In this document: positions 24,771 to 33,253 of the stretch, piece by piece
How positions within the stretch are numbered: the first letter of the stretch is position 1
How the letters are laid out: every line of letters starts with the position of its first letter
Origin: Mycobacterium sp. 1245805.9
GTDB taxonomy: Bacteria; Actinomycetota; Actinomycetes; Mycobacteriales; Mycobacteriaceae
Direction: 5' to 3'
Assembly (NCBI RefSeq): GCF_001672915.1
Contig: NZ_LZKR01000077.1
Location: 22,119 to 86,118, forward strand
Length of the DNA: 64,000 nt
The notes under the pieces: model-generated
Seen by the model: the letters and a program-made list of their open reading frames with translations, nothing else
What the model was told of the DNA's origin: nothing
Databases searched by the model: none
Translations under genes and position numbers: made by a program

Positions 24771-25528
24771 ATCACCATGCCGCCGTCCACCGGCAGCACC
24801 TGCCCGGTGATGTACGAGGCGGCGTCGGAGGCCAGGAAGACGAACGCGCCGGCGACCTCCTCCGGTTCGGCCCAGCGCTTCAACGGGATTCGAGCCATCA
24901 TGTTGGCCGCGAATTTCTCGTTGGTGCGGATGGTCTCGGTCATCTTCGTCGCCGCCAAGGGCGCCAGCGCGTTGACGAGAATCTTTTTCGGCGCCATCTC
25001 CCGAGCCAGCGATTTGGTGAACCCGATGATGCTGGCCTTGGCGGCGGAGTAGTTCACCTGGCCCAGGGTGCCGGTAATCCCCGCCGACGAGACGACATTG
25101 ATGATGCGGCCCGTCCCGTCGGTCGGCAGGAAACCGAGCGCGGCCTGGGCGCAGTGGAAGGCGCCCATGAGGTGGATGTCGAGCACCCGGTGGAAGCTCT
25201 CGTCGGTGAGGTCGGCGAACATCGCGGGCGCGGTCACGCCGGCGTTGTTGACCAGAATGTGCAGCGCCCCCTCGGTGAGCCCCGCTGCGCGTCCGGCCGC
25301 CGCGGCGGCCGCCCGCCGGTCGCGGACATCGAGGGCGATGCCGTCGGCCTTGCCACCGTTGGCGCAAATCCCTTGTGCCACAGCCGAAGCCGCGTCACCG
25401 TCGATGTCGCTGACGAGTACCGCGGCGCCGGCGGCGGCCAACGCCCGCGCGACAGCCGCCCCGATCCCGCTGCCGGCCCCGGTGACCAACGCCGATCGGC
25501 CGGTGAGGTCGAACAGCGGATTGGTCAT
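24767..25528 (-). CDS. SDR family oxidoreductase (3-hydroxyacyl-CoA dehydrogenase-like)
   Basis: 253 residues. TGAGSGIG cofactor motif, NNAG structural motif, Ser in VVSSAG, and Y-x3-K in YSAAK. The C-terminal AAASYITGQVLPVDGG-like end is normal for FabG-like SDRs. The ATG overlaps the acyl-CoA dehydrogenase stop (TGATG). In this operon it probably performs the hydroxyacyl-CoA oxidation between hydratase and thiolase. Confidence 0.92.
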   Translation of the reverse strand: MTNPLFDLTGRSALVTGAGSGIGAAVARALAAAGAAVLVSDIDGDAASAVAQGICANGGKADGIALDVRDRRAAAAAAGRAAGLTEGALHILVNNAGVTAPAMFADLTDESFHRVLDIHLMGAFHCAQAALGFLPTDGTGRIINVVSSAGITGTLGQVNYSAAKASIIGFTKSLAREMAPKKILVNALAPLAATKMTETIRTNEKFAANMMARIPLKRWAEPEEVAGAFVFLASDAASYITGQVLPVDGGMVM

Positions 25529-26694
25529 CAATAGCTCCTCGGCAGTTTCAGGACGTTGGATCCCAGGAAGTTCAAAATCATCTCCTGGCTGACCGGCGCG
25601 ATCTTCATCAGCCGGGCCTCGCGGAAGTAACGCGTGATGTGGTACTCCTCCGCGTATCCCATGCCGCCATGGGTCTGCAACGCCCGGTCGGCGGCGGCGA
25701 AGCCCGCGTCCGCGCACAGGTACTTGGCGGTATTGGCTTCACGCCCACAGGGTTTCCCGTTGTCGTAGAGCCAGGTCGCCTTGCGCAGCATCAACTCGGC
25801 GGCGTCGAGGCGGGCCAGCGAATCGGCGAGCGGGAACTGCAGGCCCTGGTTCATGCCGATCGGCCGGCCGAAGACCTCGCGTTCGTTGCCGTACTTCACC
25901 GCCTTGTCCAGCGCCACCCGTCCGATGCCGAGCGCCTCGGCGGCGATCAGCATCCGTTCGGGGTTCAGGCCGTCCAGGATGTACTGGAAACCCTTGCCCT
26001 CCTCGCCGATTCGGTCCTCGACCGGCACCTCCAGGTTGTCGATGAACAACTCGTTGGAGCTGACGGCGTTGCGGCCCATCTTGCGGATGGGCCGGATGTC
26101 GACCCGGCTGCGGTCGAGATCGGTGATGAACAGCGTCATCCCGTCGGTCTTCTTGGCGACCTCGTCATAGCTCTGAGTCCGGGTCAGCAGCAGGATCTTG
26201 TCGGACTCCATGGCCTTCGAGATCCAGACCTTGCGGCCGTTGACGATGTAGCGGTCGCCGTCGCGTTTGGCGAAGGTGGTGATGCGCGACGTGTCCAGCC
26301 CGGCGCCGGGTTCGGTGACCCCGAAGCAGACGTGCACCTCGCCCGTCGCAACCTTGGGCAGCGTGCGCGCCTTGAGTTCGTCGGAACCGTGCACCACCAC
26401 CGGCTGCATGCCGAAGATCGACAGGTGAATCGCGCTGGCGGCGTTCATCGCGCCGCCGGATTTGGCGACCTCTTCGAGCAGGATGGTGGCTTCGGTGATC
26501 CCCAGGCCGTGGCCGCCGTACTCGGTCGGAATCGTCATGCCCAGCCATCCGCCGTCGGCGATGGCCTGGTAGAACTCGGCCGGAAACTCGTGCGCCTGGT
26601 CCTTTTCCATCCAGTACTGGTCGTCGAACTTGCGGGCCAGTTCGGCGACCGACCGGCGGATCAGCTCCTGGTCATCGGTCAGCTCGAAATTCAT
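25528..26694 (-). CDS. Acyl-CoA dehydrogenase
   Basis: 388 residues from ATG 26694. Family landmarks are FGVTEPGAGLDTS (flavin and substrate loop), VNGRKVWISKA, YGNEREVFGRPIG and the C-terminal QTHGGMGYAEEYHITRYFREAR. Full-length homotetrameric type. The longer upstream reading frame crosses the strong hairpin at 26730-26787 and is not coding. First gene of the operon for beta-oxidation. Confidence 0.94.
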   Translation of the reverse strand: MNFELTDDQELIRRSVAELARKFDDQYWMEKDQAHEFPAEFYQAIADGGWLGMTIPTEYGGHGLGITEATILLEEVAKSGGAMNAASAIHLSIFGMQPVVVHGSDELKARTLPKVATGEVHVCFGVTEPGAGLDTSRITTFAKRDGDRYIVNGRKVWISKAMESDKILLLTRTQSYDEVAKKTDGMTLFITDLDRSRVDIRPIRKMGRNAVSSNELFIDNLEVPVEDRIGEEGKGFQYILDGLNPERMLIAAEALGIGRVALDKAVKYGNEREVFGRPIGMNQGLQFPLADSLARLDAAELMLRKATWLYDNGKPCGREANTAKYLCADAGFAAADRALQTHGGMGYAEEYHITRYFREARLMKIAPVSQEMILNFLGSNVLKLPRSY

Positions 26695-26729
26695 TCCACC
26701 GCCGGGCACTGCTGGGTCTCCTCTCAGCG

Positions 26730-26787
26730 CGAGCAGACACAAAAGCGCCCGACACGCCGACAAATTTGGCGCTTTTGCGTCTGCTCG
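26730..26787. repeat. 20-bp inverted repeat, strong hairpin between amidohydrolase and acyl-CoA dehydrogenase
   Basis: Arms 26730-26749 and 26768-26787 pair at 19 of 20 positions around an 18-base loop. The arms contain CAAAAGCGCC and GGCGCTTTTG. It lies between the stop of the amidohydrolase (26801) and the start of the dehydrogenase (26694), both on the minus strand. I read it either as an interspersed palindromic element or as a transcription terminator or RNA-stability element. Confidence 0.7.
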
Positions 26788-26800
26788 GCGCCAGTACGGC

Positions 26801-28099
26801 TTAGTCCGTGTTGCCGGTAAGGGATTTCGCGTTGGCGGCAAACTCCGCGAAGGACGAGCCGCCTCGGGAGTCCTTGTCGTGGCCCTTCGCTTTGATGGAC
26901 ACGTCGTGCCCCTCGGCGGCCTTGCGCAGCGCGCCGACGGTCGCCTGTTCGCGCGAAATGTGAGTGAACGGGTCGAACGAGTACCAACGCATGGCGTTCT
27001 CGTAGGCCATCTTGTTGATCTCGTCGTCGGGGACGTTGTTGATGGACAACACGTCCCACAATTCTTCGGGCGCGCCCGGCCACATCGAGTCGCTGTGCGG
27101 GTAGTCGGCCTCCCAGGCGATGTTGTCGATGCCGATCATGTTGCGCAGCGCGACGCCGACCTTGTCGCTGATGAAACACGTCAGGAAGTGCTCGCGGAAG
27201 ACGTCGCTGGGCAGCTTGCCGCCGAAGTTCTGGTGGGTCCACGCGGAATGCATTTCGAACGTGCGGTCGGCCCGCTCCAGGAAGTAGGGGATCCACCCGG
27301 TCCCGCCCTCGGAGAGCGCGATCTTCAGGTCGGGGTACTCCTTGATCGGCCGCGACCACAGCAGGTCCGCGGCGGCCTGCACGATGTTCATCGGCTGCAG
27401 GGTGATCATCACGTCCATCGGGGCGTCGGGCGCCGTGATCGCGAGCCGGCCCGACGACCCGATGTGCACGTTCATCACGGTGTTGGTGTCGCACAACGCC
27501 TTCCACAACGGGTTCCAGTACTCGTCGTGGAAGCTGGGGTAACCCATCGCGGCGGGATTCTCGGTGAAGGTCAGCGCGTGCACGCCCTTCTTCGACACCC
27601 GGCGCACCTCGGCGGCGCACGCCTCGGCGTCCCAGATCACCGGGATCGCCATCGGGATGAACCGCGCGGGGTACGCCCCGCACCACTCGTCGATGTGCCA
27701 GTCGTTGTACGCCTGTACCAGCGAGATCGAGAAGTCGTGGTCCTCGGTGACGAACAGCCGCCCGGCGAAGCCGGGGAACGACGGGAAGCAGATCGAGGCC
27801 AGGATGCCGCCGGCGTTCATGTCCTTGATCCGCTCGTCCACGTTGTAACAACCCGGGCGGATCTCGTCGAGCCCGGTCGGCTCGATGCCGTACTCCTCCT
27901 TGGGCCTGCCGGCGACCGCGTTCAGCGCCACGTTCGGGATCACCGTGTCGCGGAACTTCCACATGTCGGAGCCGTCGGGGTTATGGACCAACCGGGGCGC
28001 GTCGTCGATGTATTTCTTCGCCAGGTGGTTCTTGAACATGTCCGGCGGCTCGACGGTGTGGTCGTCAACGCTGATCAGGATCATGTCTTCTTTGTTCAT
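26801..28099 (-). CDS. Amidohydrolase-2 family protein
   Basis: 432 residues from ATG 28099. The N-terminal ISVDDHTVEPPDMF holds the D-x-H metal motif, and AWEADYPHSDSMWPG supplies the late Asp/His. TNTVMNVHIGSSG marks the central strand. The protein is longer than usual, with a charged C-terminal tail after residue 400. Third of four PF04909 paralogues in the window. It is divergent from the CMD-Rieske operon, with a 281-base control region between them. Confidence 0.88.
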   Translation of the reverse strand: MNKEDMILISVDDHTVEPPDMFKNHLAKKYIDDAPRLVHNPDGSDMWKFRDTVIPNVALNAVAGRPKEEYGIEPTGLDEIRPGCYNVDERIKDMNAGGILASICFPSFPGFAGRLFVTEDHDFSISLVQAYNDWHIDEWCGAYPARFIPMAIPVIWDAEACAAEVRRVSKKGVHALTFTENPAAMGYPSFHDEYWNPLWKALCDTNTVMNVHIGSSGRLAITAPDAPMDVMITLQPMNIVQAAADLLWSRPIKEYPDLKIALSEGGTGWIPYFLERADRTFEMHSAWTHQNFGGKLPSDVFREHFLTCFISDKVGVALRNMIGIDNIAWEADYPHSDSMWPGAPEELWDVLSINNVPDDEINKMAYENAMRWYSFDPFTHISREQATVGALRKAAEGHDVSIKAKGHDKDSRGGSSFAEFAANAKSLTGNTD

Positions 28100-28207
28100 G
28101 GCCAGTCCTCTCCAAGTCTGATCCAGCTGAGCGATTCGGACGCGCCGCTCCCGCACAGCATCGGCGAATGATCGCCCGGCGCCAAGATCACTAATTTGAA
28201 AACTATC

Positions 28208-28224
28208 TTCTCGCGCAGCGAGAA
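28208..28224. promoter_or_regulatory. Palindrome TTCTCGC-N3-GCGAGAA
   Basis: Perfect 7-bp arms in the divergent region between the amidohydrolase and the CMD-Rieske operon. It uses the same TTCTC and GAGAA half-sites as the shared palindrome but in the opposite (everted) order. The sequence runs on into GAGAATC at 28220-28226. Confidence 0.4.
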
Positions 28225-28320
28225 TCAACATCCAGCGAACGTCGCGGGCCCGGCCAGCGCGGATCCCGGCCGACGGCATTGACCAACCGAGCGAATCATG
28301 CAAGTCTATTGGTTGGAAAT

Positions 28321-28335
28321 GAGAATCTGATTCTC
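28321..28335. promoter_or_regulatory. Perfect palindrome GAGAATC-T-GATTCTC, shared operator
   Basis: A 15-bp exact palindrome, 46 bases before the start of the CMD-family gene that opens the Rieske oxygenase operon. It matches the copy in the promoter of the TetR at 35696 in all 12 fixed positions of GAGAAT-N3-ATTCTC. Confidence 0.65.
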
Positions 28336-28380
28336 CTTGACCGAGAGTTACCAGACAGAACGCCGAGAGGAGGCGCGCGG

Positions 28381-28914
28381 ATGCGCCTGCCCCCGCTGCC
28401 TGCGGACCAGTGGGACGAGGCCGTCGAGCACTCGCTGTCCGGCATGCTGCCGCCCGAACGGCGAAACCCCCGGGACGCCGGCACGCTCATGTCGACGCTC
28501 GTGCGCCACCCGAAGTTGACCCGCGCGTATTTGCGGTTCAGCGGCTATCTCCTGTTCGCTTCCTCCCTTCCCGTGCGCGTCCGCGAGCAAGCGATCCTGC
28601 GCGTCGCGCATCGGCGCAGCTGCGCCTATGAGTGGGAACACCACGTGGACATCGCGAGGGACGCGGGACTCACCGAGGCCGAGATCGCGGCCGCCCAAAC
28701 CGGCGAGACGGACGACGAGTTCGACCGCGCCGTGTTCGCTGCCGTCGACGAGCTCGACGAGAAGTCAAACGTCTCGGATCAGACGTGGGCCACCCTCGGC
28801 GAACGGCTTGACGAACGTCAGCGGATGGACTTCGTCTTCACCGTCGGCGGCTACATCGCACTCGCGATGGCCATCAACACTTTTGGCGTTCAGCTCGAGA
28901 ACGAGAAAGGTTAG
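28381..28914 (+). CDS. Carboxymuconolactone decarboxylase/AhpD-like family protein
   Basis: 177 residues from ATG 28381, behind GAGAGGAGG. The longer frame from 28279 crosses the palindrome and is unlikely. The family helix VREQAILRVAHRRSCAYEWEHH has one Cys and the EHH motif, so it lacks the CxxC pair of peroxidase-type AhpD. It opens an operon with a Rieske oxygenase, whose TTG is five bases after its stop. Confidence 0.85.
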   Translation: MRLPPLPADQWDEAVEHSLSGMLPPERRNPRDAGTLMSTLVRHPKLTRAYLRFSGYLLFASSLPVRVREQAILRVAHRRSCAYEWEHHVDIARDAGLTEAEIAAAQTGETDDEFDRAVFAAVDELDEKSNVSDQTWATLGERLDERQRMDFVFTVGGYIALAMAINTFGVQLENEKG

Positions 28915-28918
28915 AGCC

Positions 28919-30211
28919 TTGCCCCACTTCCCGAAACCAGCTGCCGGAAGCTGGACACAGAACTATCCCGAACTGGGAACCTCGCCGGTCGATTACACCG
29001 ACTCCATCGACCCGAAGTTTTTCGAGGCCGAGCGCGAGGCGGTCTTCAAGCGCACGTGGCTCAACGTCGGCCGGGTCAATCGCCTGCCGCGCACCGGCAG
29101 CTACTTCACAAAGGAGCTGCCGTCGGCCGGCAAGGGCATGTCGGTGATCATCGTCAAGACCAAGGACGGGACCGTCAAGGCGTTTCACAACGTCTGCCGG
29201 CACCGCGGAAACAAGCTGGTGTGGAACGACTTTCCCCACGAGGAGACGTCGGGCACCTGCCGGCAGTTCACGTGCAAGTACCACGCGTGGCGCTACAGCC
29301 TGGACGGCGACCTGACCTTCGTCCAACAGGAAGACGAATTCTTCGACCTCGACAAGAGCCAATTCGGCCTGGCGCCCGTGCGCTGCGAGGTGTGGGAAGG
29401 CTTCATCTTCGTCAACTTCGACAGCAACGCGGCGCCGCTCACCGACTACCTCGGGCCGCTGGCCAAGAGCATCGAGGGCTACCCCTTCGGCGAGATGACG
29501 GAGACCTACTCATACCGGGCAGAGGTCGGCAGCAACTGGAAGCTGTTCATCGACGCGTTCGTCGAGTTCTACCACGCGCCGATCCTGCACCAGGGGCAGT
29601 ACACCAAGGAAGAAGCCGCCAAGATCCAGAAGTACGGCTACGAGGCGCTGCACTACGAGTTGGCCGGCCCGCACAACCTGCAGTCGACCTGGGGTGGTCA
29701 GGCGCCGCCGACGGACATGTCCATGGTCAAGCCGATGGACCAGGTGTTGCGCAGCGGTTTGTTCGGTCCCTGGGACAAGCCGGAGATCATCGAAAAGTTG
29801 GAGCTGCCGCCGGGCATCAACGTGAAGAGGGTGCCACAGTGGGGCATCGACTCCTGGCTGTTCTACCCCAACTTCATGCTGCTGATCTGGGAGCCGGGCT
29901 GGTTTTTGACCTACCACTACTGGCCGACCGCCGTCGACAAGCACACCTTCGAGTGCACGCTGTATTTCGTTCCGCCGCGCAACGCGCGGGAGCGGTTGGC
30001 CCAAGAGCTGGCCGCCGTGACGTTCAAGGAGTACGCGCTGCAGGACGCCAACACCCTGGAAGCGACCCAGACCATGATCGGCACCCGCGCGGTGAAGGAA
30101 TTCCTGCTGTGCGATCAGGAGGTCTTGATCCGTCATCTGCACAAGACGACCGGCGATTTCGTATCTAATTGGGCGAAGGAGTACCAGGGCAATGGCAAAG
30201 TTACCGTCTGA
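28919..30211 (+). CDS. Rieske ring-hydroxylating oxygenase, alpha subunit
   Basis: 430 residues, start TTG 28919. The Rieske centre is CRHRGNKL and CKYHAWRY (two Cys, two His). The mononuclear iron site is in DAFVEFYHAPILHQ, with the H-x4-H pair, and the third ligand would be a late Asp in CDQEVL or DANTLE. Length fits the alpha subunit of aromatic or steroid ring oxygenases (KshA-like is shorter). A reductase gene is absent locally. A 108-residue protein overlaps its 3' end. Confidence 0.93.
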   Translation: MPHFPKPAAGSWTQNYPELGTSPVDYTDSIDPKFFEAEREAVFKRTWLNVGRVNRLPRTGSYFTKELPSAGKGMSVIIVKTKDGTVKAFHNVCRHRGNKLVWNDFPHEETSGTCRQFTCKYHAWRYSLDGDLTFVQQEDEFFDLDKSQFGLAPVRCEVWEGFIFVNFDSNAAPLTDYLGPLAKSIEGYPFGEMTETYSYRAEVGSNWKLFIDAFVEFYHAPILHQGQYTKEEAAKIQKYGYEALHYELAGPHNLQSTWGGQAPPTDMSMVKPMDQVLRSGLFGPWDKPEIIEKLELPPGINVKRVPQWGIDSWLFYPNFMLLIWEPGWFLTYHYWPTAVDKHTFECTLYFVPPRNARERLAQELAAVTFKEYALQDANTLEATQTMIGTRAVKEFLLCDQEVLIRHLHKTTGDFVSNWAKEYQGNGKVTV

Positions 30212-30518
30212 ATTCGCCGACCTGGAGCCCTATTTGGAATGGGACCTGGCGACCGAACCCGAGCGCTACGCCAAGCGACTGGCCTCGACGATGCCCGAGA
30301 TGCAGGCGTTCTACGACGCGGCGTTCCCCCGCCTGAATGACGCCATCGCCTACTGCGACAAGTACCCGTTGGACGACTTGCCCGACGACGCAAAGAGTCT
30401 CATGCACATCATGCAGTCGCTCGTCATGGTGTCGTTCCCGATAGAGGCGTGGAAACAGCCGCGGGTGCCCGACAGCGGCGCGGCGTGGGTGGAGTGCATC
30501 CGCGAACCGGTGATCTAG
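30192..30518 (+). CDS. Small conserved partner of the Rieske oxygenase, function unknown
   Basis: 108 residues, overlapping the oxygenase 3' end by 20 bases with AAGGAG upstream of the ATG. Helical and acidic (EPYLEWDLATEPERYAKRLAS, FYDAAFPRLNDAIAYCDKYP). No cysteine pattern for a cluster and no beta-subunit (SnoaL-like) fold is evident. Strong translational coupling suggests a small subunit or assembly factor for the oxygenase. Confidence 0.75.
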   Translation: MAKLPSEFADLEPYLEWDLATEPERYAKRLASTMPEMQAFYDAAFPRLNDAIAYCDKYPLDDLPDDAKSLMHIMQSLVMVSFPIEAWKQPRVPDSGAAWVECIREPVI

Positions 30519-30521
30519 CCG

Positions 30522-31736
30522 GTGTTGACGCTCAAGGCCGCCGGGCTGCTTGACGTCGACGCCGGCGAGATCGTGTCCCCCGGCGTCGTCCGGGTCGAGG
30601 GTGACCGAATCGCGAGCATGGGCGGTGAGCCCGAGGGTGAGCTGATCGACCTCGGCGACCGGATCCTGCTGCCCGGGCTGATGGACATGGAGGTCAACCT
30701 CCTGATGGGCGGGCGCGGCGAGAAACCCGGCCTGTCCCAGGTCCAGGACGACCCGCCGACGCGGGTACTGCGCGCGGTCGGCAATGCCCGCCGCACGCTG
30801 CGCGCCGGCTTCACCACGGTGCGAAACCTCGGGTTGTTCGTCAAGACCGGCGGTTACCTGCTTGACGTCGCGCTGGGCAAGGCCATCGACGCCGGCTGGA
30901 TCGAGGGGCCCAGGGTGGTGCCGGCCGGGCACGCCATCACCCCGACCGGCGGGCATCTGGATCCGACGATGTTCGCCGCGTTCGCGCCGCACGTGCTGGA
31001 TCTGACGGTCGAAGAGGGCATCGCCAACGGGATCGACGAAATCCGCAAGGCGGTGCGATACCAGATCAAACACGGCGCCGAGCTGATCAAGGTCTGCTGC
31101 TCGGGCGGGGTGATGTCGTTGACGGGACCTCCTGGTGCGCAACACTATTCAGACGAGGAACTGTGCGCGATCGTCGACGAGGCGCACCGGCGCGGGCTGC
31201 GTGTCGCCGCGCACACGCACGGCGCCGACGCGGTCAAGCATGCGGTCGCCGCCGGCATCGACTGCATCGAACACGGCTTCCTGATCGACGACGAGGCGAT
31301 CGCCACGATGGTCGAGCACGGCACGTTTCTGGTGTCCACCCGGCGCCTGGCGGAGGGCATGGACGTTTCGCACGCCCCACCCGAGCTACAGGCCAAGGCC
31401 GCGGAGATGTTCCCGCGGTCGCGCACCTCGATCCTCGCCGCCCACAAAGCCGGGGTGAAGATCGCCGTCGGCACCGACGCCCCCGCCATACCGCACGGCA
31501 AAAACGCCGACGAGCTGGTCACGCTCGTCGAATGGGGCCTGCCGCCGCTGGCGGTGCTGCGCGCGGCCACGGTGACCGCGGCCGAGCTGATCAACTCGAC
31601 CGACCGGGGGCGGCTGGCGGAGGGTCAGCTCGCCGATATCATCGCGGTACCGGGAAACCCGTTGGAAGACATCACCGTTACCCAGCACGTCAGCTTCGTC
31701 ATGAAAGGCGGCAAGGTCTATGCCAACCAGAACTGA
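30522..31736 (+). CDS. Amidohydrolase (imidazolonepropionase/prolidase-like) lacking the HxH metal motif
   Basis: 404 residues, start GTG 30522. The fold follows the cytosolic amidohydrolase pattern: LPGLMDMEVNLL near residues 50-61, ELIKVCCSGG with the carboxylated Lys candidate, VAAHTHGADAV, CIEHGFLI and VGTDAPAIPHG. The usual D-x-H-x-H after PGL reads D-M-E-V-N (residues 55-59), so both His of the first metal site are absent. Other ligands remain. It may use one metal or act as a different hydrolase. It lies in the oxygenase operon, four bases after the small partner gene. Confidence 0.87.
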   Translation: MLTLKAAGLLDVDAGEIVSPGVVRVEGDRIASMGGEPEGELIDLGDRILLPGLMDMEVNLLMGGRGEKPGLSQVQDDPPTRVLRAVGNARRTLRAGFTTVRNLGLFVKTGGYLLDVALGKAIDAGWIEGPRVVPAGHAITPTGGHLDPTMFAAFAPHVLDLTVEEGIANGIDEIRKAVRYQIKHGAELIKVCCSGGVMSLTGPPGAQHYSDEELCAIVDEAHRRGLRVAAHTHGADAVKHAVAAGIDCIEHGFLIDDEAIATMVEHGTFLVSTRRLAEGMDVSHAPPELQAKAAEMFPRSRTSILAAHKAGVKIAVGTDAPAIPHGKNADELVTLVEWGLPPLAVLRAATVTAAELINSTDRGRLAEGQLADIIAVPGNPLEDITVTQHVSFVMKGGKVYANQN

Positions 31737-32142
31737 CGACCTGGTCGAGATTCAGCAGCTGCTCGCCCGCTACGCGGTCACCATCACCCAGGAGGACATC
31801 GACGGCCTGATCGGCGTCTTCACGCCGGACGGAACCTACAGCGCGTTCGGCTCCACGTACCAGTTGGACAGGTTTCCCGAGTTGGTGGCGGCGGCCCCAA
31901 AGGGGTTGTTCCTCACCGGAACTGCCTTGATAGAAAACATCGACGGCGATTCCGCGAGCGGCACCCAGCCGTTGTGCTTCATCGACCACGCCACCCATGA
32001 CATGAGGATCGGCTACTACCGCGACACCTACGCCCGCACCGCCGACGGATGGCGGCTGAAAACCCGCGCCATGACATTCATCCGACGCAGCGGCGTGCAC
32101 GACTCCGGGCGCCCGCACGCCGTCGGCCGACCACAGCCGTGA
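31720..32142 (+). CDS. SnoaL/NTF2-like family protein
   Basis: 140 residues overlapping the previous stop by 17 bases. The cone-shaped alpha+beta fold is seen in EIQQLLARYAVTITQEDIDGLIGVFTPDGTY and GYYRDTYARTADGWRLKTRAM. The family includes oxygenase beta subunits, isomerases and epoxide hydrolases. In this operon it could be the small subunit of the Rieske oxygenase or an isomerase such as a ketosteroid isomerase-like enzyme. No catalytic residue is assigned. Confidence 0.83.
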   Translation: MPTRTDDLVEIQQLLARYAVTITQEDIDGLIGVFTPDGTYSAFGSTYQLDRFPELVAAAPKGLFLTGTALIENIDGDSASGTQPLCFIDHATHDMRIGYYRDTYARTADGWRLKTRAMTFIRRSGVHDSGRPHAVGRPQP

Positions 32143-32152
32143 AAGCCGAGCC

Positions 32153-33250
32153 GTGAATGTCGAGGAGTTCCGGGCCGGCCTGTGCGCGTGGCTCGACGAC
32201 AACGATCTGACCCCGGGGCCCGACCACTCGCTGCAGGGCCACATGCGGCAATTCGCCCGCGTCAGCCGCGCGTTGTATGACGCCGATTGGATGCGCTACG
32301 GCTGGCCCGTTAAAGTGGGTGGCCTGGGTGGTCCCGCCGTGCTTCGCGCGATCGTCGGCGAGGAAGTCGTGGGCCGTCGGCTGGCCGAGCCCGGCCCGTA
32401 CTCGATGCTCGAAGTGCTGGCGCCCACGATGATCGATTACGCCCCCGCGGAACTCGCCGCGGAGATGGTGCCGCGGTTGCTCAGCGGCCGCGAGCAATGG
32501 TGCCAAGGCTTTTCCGAGCCGGGCTCCGGCAGCGACCTGGCGTCGCTGACCACCCGGGCGATCCCCGACGGGGACAACTGGATCGTCAACGGGCAGAAGG
32601 TCTGGACCAGTTACGCGCAGTTCTCCACACGCTGCGTCCTGCTCACCCGCACCGCGCCGGGGCACGACGGAATCACCGCGTTCTTCGTCGACCTGGATTC
32701 ACCCGGCATCACCATCCGGCCGCTACGCACGATGCACGGCGTCGACGAATTCTGCGAGGTCTACTACGACGACGTGGTGATCCCGGCGAGCAGGATGCTC
32801 GGCCGGCCCGGGGACGGCTGGCGACTCGCGATGGACCTGCTGCCGTATGAGCGCTCCGCCTGCTTCTGGCAGCGGATCGCCTACCTCTACTCCCGCTTCG
32901 ACGAGCTCATCGCCGAGACTCCGGCAACGCACGACGCCGACGAATCCGCCCTGGGCTCGGCCTATCTGGCGCTGCACACCTTGCGCTGCCGATCCCGTGA
33001 CACCCAGCACCGATTGCGCGACGGCGCGCGGTTGGGCCCCGACACCTCCATCGACAAAGTGCTGTTGGCCACCGCCGAGCAACGGCTCTACGACACCGTC
33101 CGCGACCTGTTGCCCGGGGCGCTCGAGCTTGACGACACCCCGTGGCGGTCGGAGTACCTGTACTCGCGCGCGGCCACCATCTATGGCGGCACCGCCGAGA
33201 TCCAGCGCAACATCATCGCCCGCCGGCTGCTCGACCTCGGGAAGGAGTGA
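32153..33250 (+). CDS. Acyl-CoA dehydrogenase, catalytic-type subunit
   Basis: 365 residues, start GTG 32153. FSEPGSGSDLASL is the flavin loop, VNGQKVWTSYAQF the following strand, and YGGTAEIQRNIIARRLL the C-terminal signature. The gene ends three bases before a shorter acyl-CoA dehydrogenase gene. In mycobacterial steroid side-chain oxidation such paired genes make alpha2beta2 heterotetramers (ChsE type), and this pair has that look. Confidence 0.92.
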   Translation: MNVEEFRAGLCAWLDDNDLTPGPDHSLQGHMRQFARVSRALYDADWMRYGWPVKVGGLGGPAVLRAIVGEEVVGRRLAEPGPYSMLEVLAPTMIDYAPAELAAEMVPRLLSGREQWCQGFSEPGSGSDLASLTTRAIPDGDNWIVNGQKVWTSYAQFSTRCVLLTRTAPGHDGITAFFVDLDSPGITIRPLRTMHGVDEFCEVYYDDVVIPASRMLGRPGDGWRLAMDLLPYERSACFWQRIAYLYSRFDELIAETPATHDADESALGSAYLALHTLRCRSRDTQHRLRDGARLGPDTSIDKVLLATAEQRLYDTVRDLLPGALELDDTPWRSEYLYSRAATIYGGTAEIQRNIIARRLLDLGKE

Positions 33251-33253
33251 ACG

